A DNA stretch of 64,000 nucleotides from Chitinophaga jiangningensis (GTDB lineage Bacteria; Bacteroidota; Bacteroidia; Chitinophagales; Chitinophagaceae). Position numbers and translations under genes: made by a program. How positions within the stretch are numbered: the stretch's first letter is position 1; each line of letters opens with the position of its first letter. Location: contig NZ_FRBL01000006.1 in assembly GCF_900142605.1 (NCBI RefSeq), positions 248,001 to 312,000 on the forward strand, in the 5' to 3' direction. The notes beneath the pieces were generated by a model that was given only the letters and a program-made list of their open reading frames with translations, made no database searches and had not been told where the DNA came from. Of the stretch, positions 60,614-64,000 are shown one piece after another.

Positions 60614-62936
60614 CTTTTTAGCCGTTTTTTTTGGTAATATCATCTATATCCTGTCCTGTGGAGGAGGAGAAATTGATCCTTACGATTATTATATCTCTTA
60701 CTTTAACGCCTATACGAAAGGGCAGGGATACGAACCATTTTATTTTACCTCCCTTAGTAATTATTACGATAACGCCACGCCCGACGAAGCTACCGTAAAC
60801 GTGCAGGACTGGCGCAACTATGCGGACGATAAATCGGTTTCTATCGATGATATCTACCGTTATATTTATCAGTACGACCGCGAGCAGATGGCTCAGATTG
60901 CCGACTGTAGCGCCAAAGGACAAACTTGTGCGTTTGCTGACAGCGTGAGAAGCAACAGCTTTGCCATGTATCTGGCCAACCCTAAACATACGGATGCGGC
61001 CCGCTACCTGCTGTTTGCCAAGGACTGTGAAAAGGTGGTGTACAACCCTGATCCATGGTCGGATCGTGGCAACCTCACCCCTGAAATGACCGCTTTATAT
61101 GACCAGGGAAAAGGCTTGCTGGCAGGGGTAAAAGATAAAGATATTGCGCAACGCTATAAGTTCCAGCTGCTCCGCCTCACGCATTACCGCAAGCTGTATA
61201 AGGAAACCGTAGAGGCTTTTGATAAGGACTTCGGTAAAGCCGGCAGTAACAACCTGATTTATAACAAGGCCCTGGCATTAAAGGCCGGCGCATTGTACCA
61301 CCTGGACGATTCTGTGAATGCGGCCTACCTGTTTTCAAAAGTATTTGCAGCCGAGCCAGGGCTGCGGGAAATGGCTTTTCTGAATGTAAGGTGGACGAAC
61401 ACTGCTGCCACGGATATTTTCGCGCTCTGTCGCAACAATAAGGAAAAAGCCAATGCAGTAGCCCTTTACAGCTTCCAAAGTCCTTTTGTGGACCTGACGC
61501 CATTGCGCATGGCCTACCAGCTGGATCCGGCAGCCCCCGCGCTGAGTCCTATGCTGACAAGGGAAATCAATAAGCTCGAATCGGAGTTTTTCACGCCTCG
61601 GGTGGCCAAAGCAGCTGATAGCATTGGGCTGGACCTTGGCTATTACTCCTACATGGATTATTACGATGAAACAAAAGGCATTAACTATCGCGACTCCGCC
61701 TTGGCCTTGCAGCGATTTGCGGACGAGGCAGTGCAAAAAGGAAAAGTACAGGACCTTGATTTCTGGAAGGTGAGTGCCGCCTATATTGCTTTTATACGGA
61801 AAGATCTGAGTGGCGCTAAAAGCAGGCTGGAAAAGTATCCGGTACAGGATCCAGCCATCAAAGATCAATGGGAACTGGTGAACCTGCTGGTGACACTGAA
61901 CGAACAAAAGCAACTGGATCAAGCTTACGAAGCTAAATTGCTGGGTAGCCTCAAATGGATGGAAACCAAGCTGGGTAAGCTTAACCAGGACGAATACTGG
62001 TATAATTCAGATAAGAAATTATTCTTTAATAAAGCGATGCGCAATATATTGGCAACTATTATTGCGCCGGCTTATCATAAACAGGGCGACTATACGAAAG
62101 AAGCGCTGGTACGTGGCCGCTGCGATAGTTTGCGCCTTGGTACCAGTCCTTACGGCGCGGAGGATATGGTGGAAAACCAGATGAGTGCAGAACAGCTGAT
62201 CGCGCTGCATACTTTTCTTAAAAGTGAAAATAAAACGGCCTACGAAAAATACCTGGTTTCACATTTTCCTAAGGACCTGAACATGGAATTGGCGATCGGC
62301 ATTGCCTATATGCGGGTGAGTAATTTCACAGCAGCACTGCCGTGGTTGAAGAAAGTGCCAACCGCTGCGCAGCCAGCCAGTTACCAGATATGGGTGGATC
62401 AGTTACAGGATTTTGGAGAGGATACAGCTACGGCAAAGCACCGTACGCTTATTACGGCTTCCCAGTTCTGCGAAGAAATGGTGCGGCTGCTGGGCCTCAC
62501 GAAAAAAAAACCTGTGAGCGCGGCCGTGTATCATAAGATAGCAACAGGTCTCTTTAATATTTCCTATTATGGTAAAACCTGGTTCATGCTGAAAGAGTTT
62601 CGCCCAAGTACTTTGTGGTATACGGCGAAGTGCGAAAAAGATCCGTTTGAGCGCCAGTATTTTGGTGTGTATGATGCGGAGATATTTTACACGAAGGCGG
62701 CGCAGGCGTCTACAGATAAGGAATTTAAGGCAAGATGCCTTTTCCTGGCGGCCCGTTGTGCACAAAAGCATGTGCCGGATAATGAAGATGATAAATTGTA
62801 TTATTTATCGTTGGTACGTAACCGTTATTTCCCTGTGCTGGCGAGTAATTACAACCAGACAGCCCTGTACAGGAAAGTATACGACCAGTGTTCCTATCTG
62901 CAGGATTACGTGATCGAGAGTCGCAAGAAGAAGTAA
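60579..62936 (+). CDS. Large exported helical protein of unknown function
   Basis: A 785-residue protein beginning MNYKKFIAFSISFLAVFFGN and then IIYILSCGGGEID, a signal anchor or lipoprotein signal with Cys27. The rest is alpha-helical, with TPR-like hairpins (for example NKALALKAGALYHLDDSVNA and ALPWLKKVPTAAQPASYQIW) and many Tyr residues. Clusters such as YYDNATPDEATVNVQDWRNY recall a Bacteroidota-specific uncharacterised family. It overlaps the preceding lipoprotein gene by 35 bases in another frame. The pair probably acts together at the envelope. Confidence 0.75.
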   Translation: MNYKKFIAFSISFLAVFFGNIIYILSCGGGEIDPYDYYISYFNAYTKGQGYEPFYFTSLSNYYDNATPDEATVNVQDWRNYADDKSVSIDDIYRYIYQYDREQMAQIADCSAKGQTCAFADSVRSNSFAMYLANPKHTDAARYLLFAKDCEKVVYNPDPWSDRGNLTPEMTALYDQGKGLLAGVKDKDIAQRYKFQLLRLTHYRKLYKETVEAFDKDFGKAGSNNLIYNKALALKAGALYHLDDSVNAAYLFSKVFAAEPGLREMAFLNVRWTNTAATDIFALCRNNKEKANAVALYSFQSPFVDLTPLRMAYQLDPAAPALSPMLTREINKLESEFFTPRVAKAADSIGLDLGYYSYMDYYDETKGINYRDSALALQRFADEAVQKGKVQDLDFWKVSAAYIAFIRKDLSGAKSRLEKYPVQDPAIKDQWELVNLLVTLNEQKQLDQAYEAKLLGSLKWMETKLGKLNQDEYWYNSDKKLFFNKAMRNILATIIAPAYHKQGDYTKEALVRGRCDSLRLGTSPYGAEDMVENQMSAEQLIALHTFLKSENKTAYEKYLVSHFPKDLNMELAIGIAYMRVSNFTAALPWLKKVPTAAQPASYQIWVDQLQDFGEDTATAKHRTLITASQFCEEMVRLLGLTKKKPVSAAVYHKIATGLFNISYYGKTWFMLKEFRPSTLWYTAKCEKDPFERQYFGVYDAEIFYTKAAQASTDKEFKARCLFLAARCAQKHVPDNEDDKLYYLSLVRNRYFPVLASNYNQTALYRKVYDQCSYLQDYVIESRKKK

Positions 62937-62939
62937 AAA

Positions 62940-64000
62940 TTATTTGAACTGTATTGCTTTTATCGGCGTAATTCTTCTGATGATGAGCGAAGGTAGAAGC
63001 AATACAGCTGTACAAACCACGAAGGTGCCCACGTTGATGAGTATAATTTCGTGCCAGCGTAGTGCAATAGCGGCGGTAGACATGTAGTATGAATCTTCCG
63101 GTAATCTGAGTACGCCCGTTTGAACCTGTAAGAAGGCCAGCCCCAGGCCCAGTATATTCCCGATAATCACTCCCAGCAATACGATGTAGGCAGCCTGGAA
63201 TACGAATATTTTCTGGATGCTCCAGTTGCGCATGCCCAGTGCTTTTAAGGTACCCACCATGTTGGTGCGTTCGAGAATGAGGATCAGTATGGCGGTGATC
63301 ATGTTGATGATGGCAACGATGGTCATGATGACAATGATGATCACTTCATTTTGCCCCTGTAGTTGTAACCAGTCGAAAATATTAGGATAAATTTCTTTGA
63401 TGGTACGGGTGAAAAGCTCGTCTGGCAGCAGGTTATGATCGATGTAGCTGGCTGCTTCATCCATTTGATGGTAATCTTTCAGAGAGATTTCATAGCCGCC
63501 GATTTCATTGCTTAACCAGTCATTTAACTTGCGTACGAGGTTAATATCTCCAATGATATATGTTTTATCATATTCTTCGATGGAGGTCTTGTAAATCCCG
63601 CTGATAGTGAGCCTTCTGGCGCGGGGTGATTGTCCGCTACCTTGTATAAAATAGAGAATTACTTTATCATGGAGATGCAGTTGCAGCTCTTTTGCCAGTG
63701 AAGCGGAAATGAGAATGCCTTGTGCATAGGCGGAATCATTGAAGGAGGGAATGGTGCCTTCCACGAGATACTCCTGGATAGCAGGCCAGTCGTAGCCTTT
63801 ATCCACCCCTTTGAACATCACGCCTGCAATTTCCTTTTCGGATTTGATTATAGCCGATTTGGTGGCGTAGGAGCTAATTGTTTTAACCTGGGGGAGATGT
63901 TGGATTTTGCTCATCAGCGCGGTATCGGCGGTGAAGGGTTTTTCCTGCGTCAGCGGTCCGGCGTTGGGCTGGTACTGATTTATATGGATATGCCCCCAGA
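62940..64000 (-). CDS. FtsX/LolE-like ABC transporter permease, 5' end outside window
   Basis: The C-terminal portion of a membrane permease. The frame stays open to the window edge (64000 on the plus strand), so the N-terminus, with the first transmembrane segment, is missing. The 324 residues from the first internal ATG include a periplasmic MacB-like domain (to about 200). Three membrane helices follow (EVIIIVIMTIVAIINMITAI, QAAYIVLLGVIIGNILGLGL, INVGTFVVCTAVLLLPSLII), the FtsX topology of LolC/E and MacB. Members move lipoproteins or other substrates out of the inner membrane. The ATPase partner is not in the window. It converges on the 785-residue gene with a 3-bp gap. Confidence 0.85.
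   Translation of the reverse strand, partial: WGHIHINQYQPNAGPLTQEKPFTADTALMSKIQHLPQVKTISSYATKSAIIKSEKEIAGVMFKGVDKGYDWPAIQEYLVEGTIPSFNDSAYAQGILISASLAKELQLHLHDKVILYFIQGSGQSPRARRLTISGIYKTSIEEYDKTYIIGDINLVRKLNDWLSNEIGGYEISLKDYHQMDEAASYIDHNLLPDELFTRTIKEIYPNIFDWLQLQGQNEVIIIVIMTIVAIINMITAILILILERTNMVGTLKALGMRNWSIQKIFVFQAAYIVLLGVIIGNILGLGLAFLQVQTGVLRLPEDSYYMSTAAIALRWHEIILINVGTFVVCTAVLLLPSLIIRRITPIKAIQFK

Overview
The window is a chromosomal segment of a Bacteroidota member, most likely family Chitinophagaceae and close to Chitinophaga. This rests on TAnnTTTG-type -7 promoter elements (for example before infA, truB and efp), a SusC/SusD pair with its own ECF sigma/FecR regulators, a type III glutamine synthetase, a DUF1573 protein, a TamL-type lipoprotein and an E1 alpha/beta fusion dehydrogenase. 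No rRNA, recognisable tRNA, CRISPR array, insertion sequence or prophage was seen. The genes look like ordinary chromosomal genes, so most novelty lies between genes.

Layout. 1-4.9 kb: the end of the spc/alpha ribosomal operon (map, infA, rpmJ, rpsM, rpsK, rpsD, rpoA, rplQ), with a hairpin in most gaps. 5-9.8 kb: a zinc-ribbon membrane protein, carA behind a probable attenuator, a structured non-coding stretch with a duplicated small-RNA-like unit, a PLP aminotransferase and a DUF1573 protein. 9.8-22.4 kb: the E1 fusion, a DUF3472-type lipoprotein, a SusD/SusC/FecR/ECF-sigma locus and a D-2-hydroxyacid dehydrogenase. 22.7-31.8 kb: an orphan response regulator, a YebC-family protein, four transport or membrane proteins (APC, DAACS, DedA, MFS), MarR, malate dehydrogenase and a thioredoxin-fold protein. 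32-36.3 kb: efp-accB-accC, a Spy-like protein and a YD-repeat lipoprotein. 36.6-45.1 kb: glutamine synthetase III, purL, and a PepSY/TonB-receptor pair likely for iron. 45.7-54.5 kb: an alpha-oxoamine synthase, a PafA-like phosphatase, a crotonase, two exported proteins, a TPR protein, a ComA-like phosphosulfolactate synthase and aroE. 54.6-64 kb: a methyltransferase, truB, TamL, a TrmH-type methyltransferase with two co-transcribed exported proteins of unknown role, and the C-terminal part of an FtsX-like permease cut by the window end.

The most interesting signal is a dispersed family of seven intergenic elements (near 7.1, 31.2, 35.4, 39.1, 50.5, 54.5 and 56.2 kb). Each is a pair (once a triplet) of adjacent near-perfect hairpins. 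The arms are unrelated from locus to locus, but every loop is exactly three bases and most are GNA on one strand. In three elements the two hairpins share one strand segment, so they are mutually exclusive. Other leads are a tandem small-RNA candidate at 7.2-7.5 kb, a carA leader terminator, an EF-P with an atypical tip loop, and an alpha-oxoamine synthase plus ComA homolog that could supply sulfonolipid synthesis.
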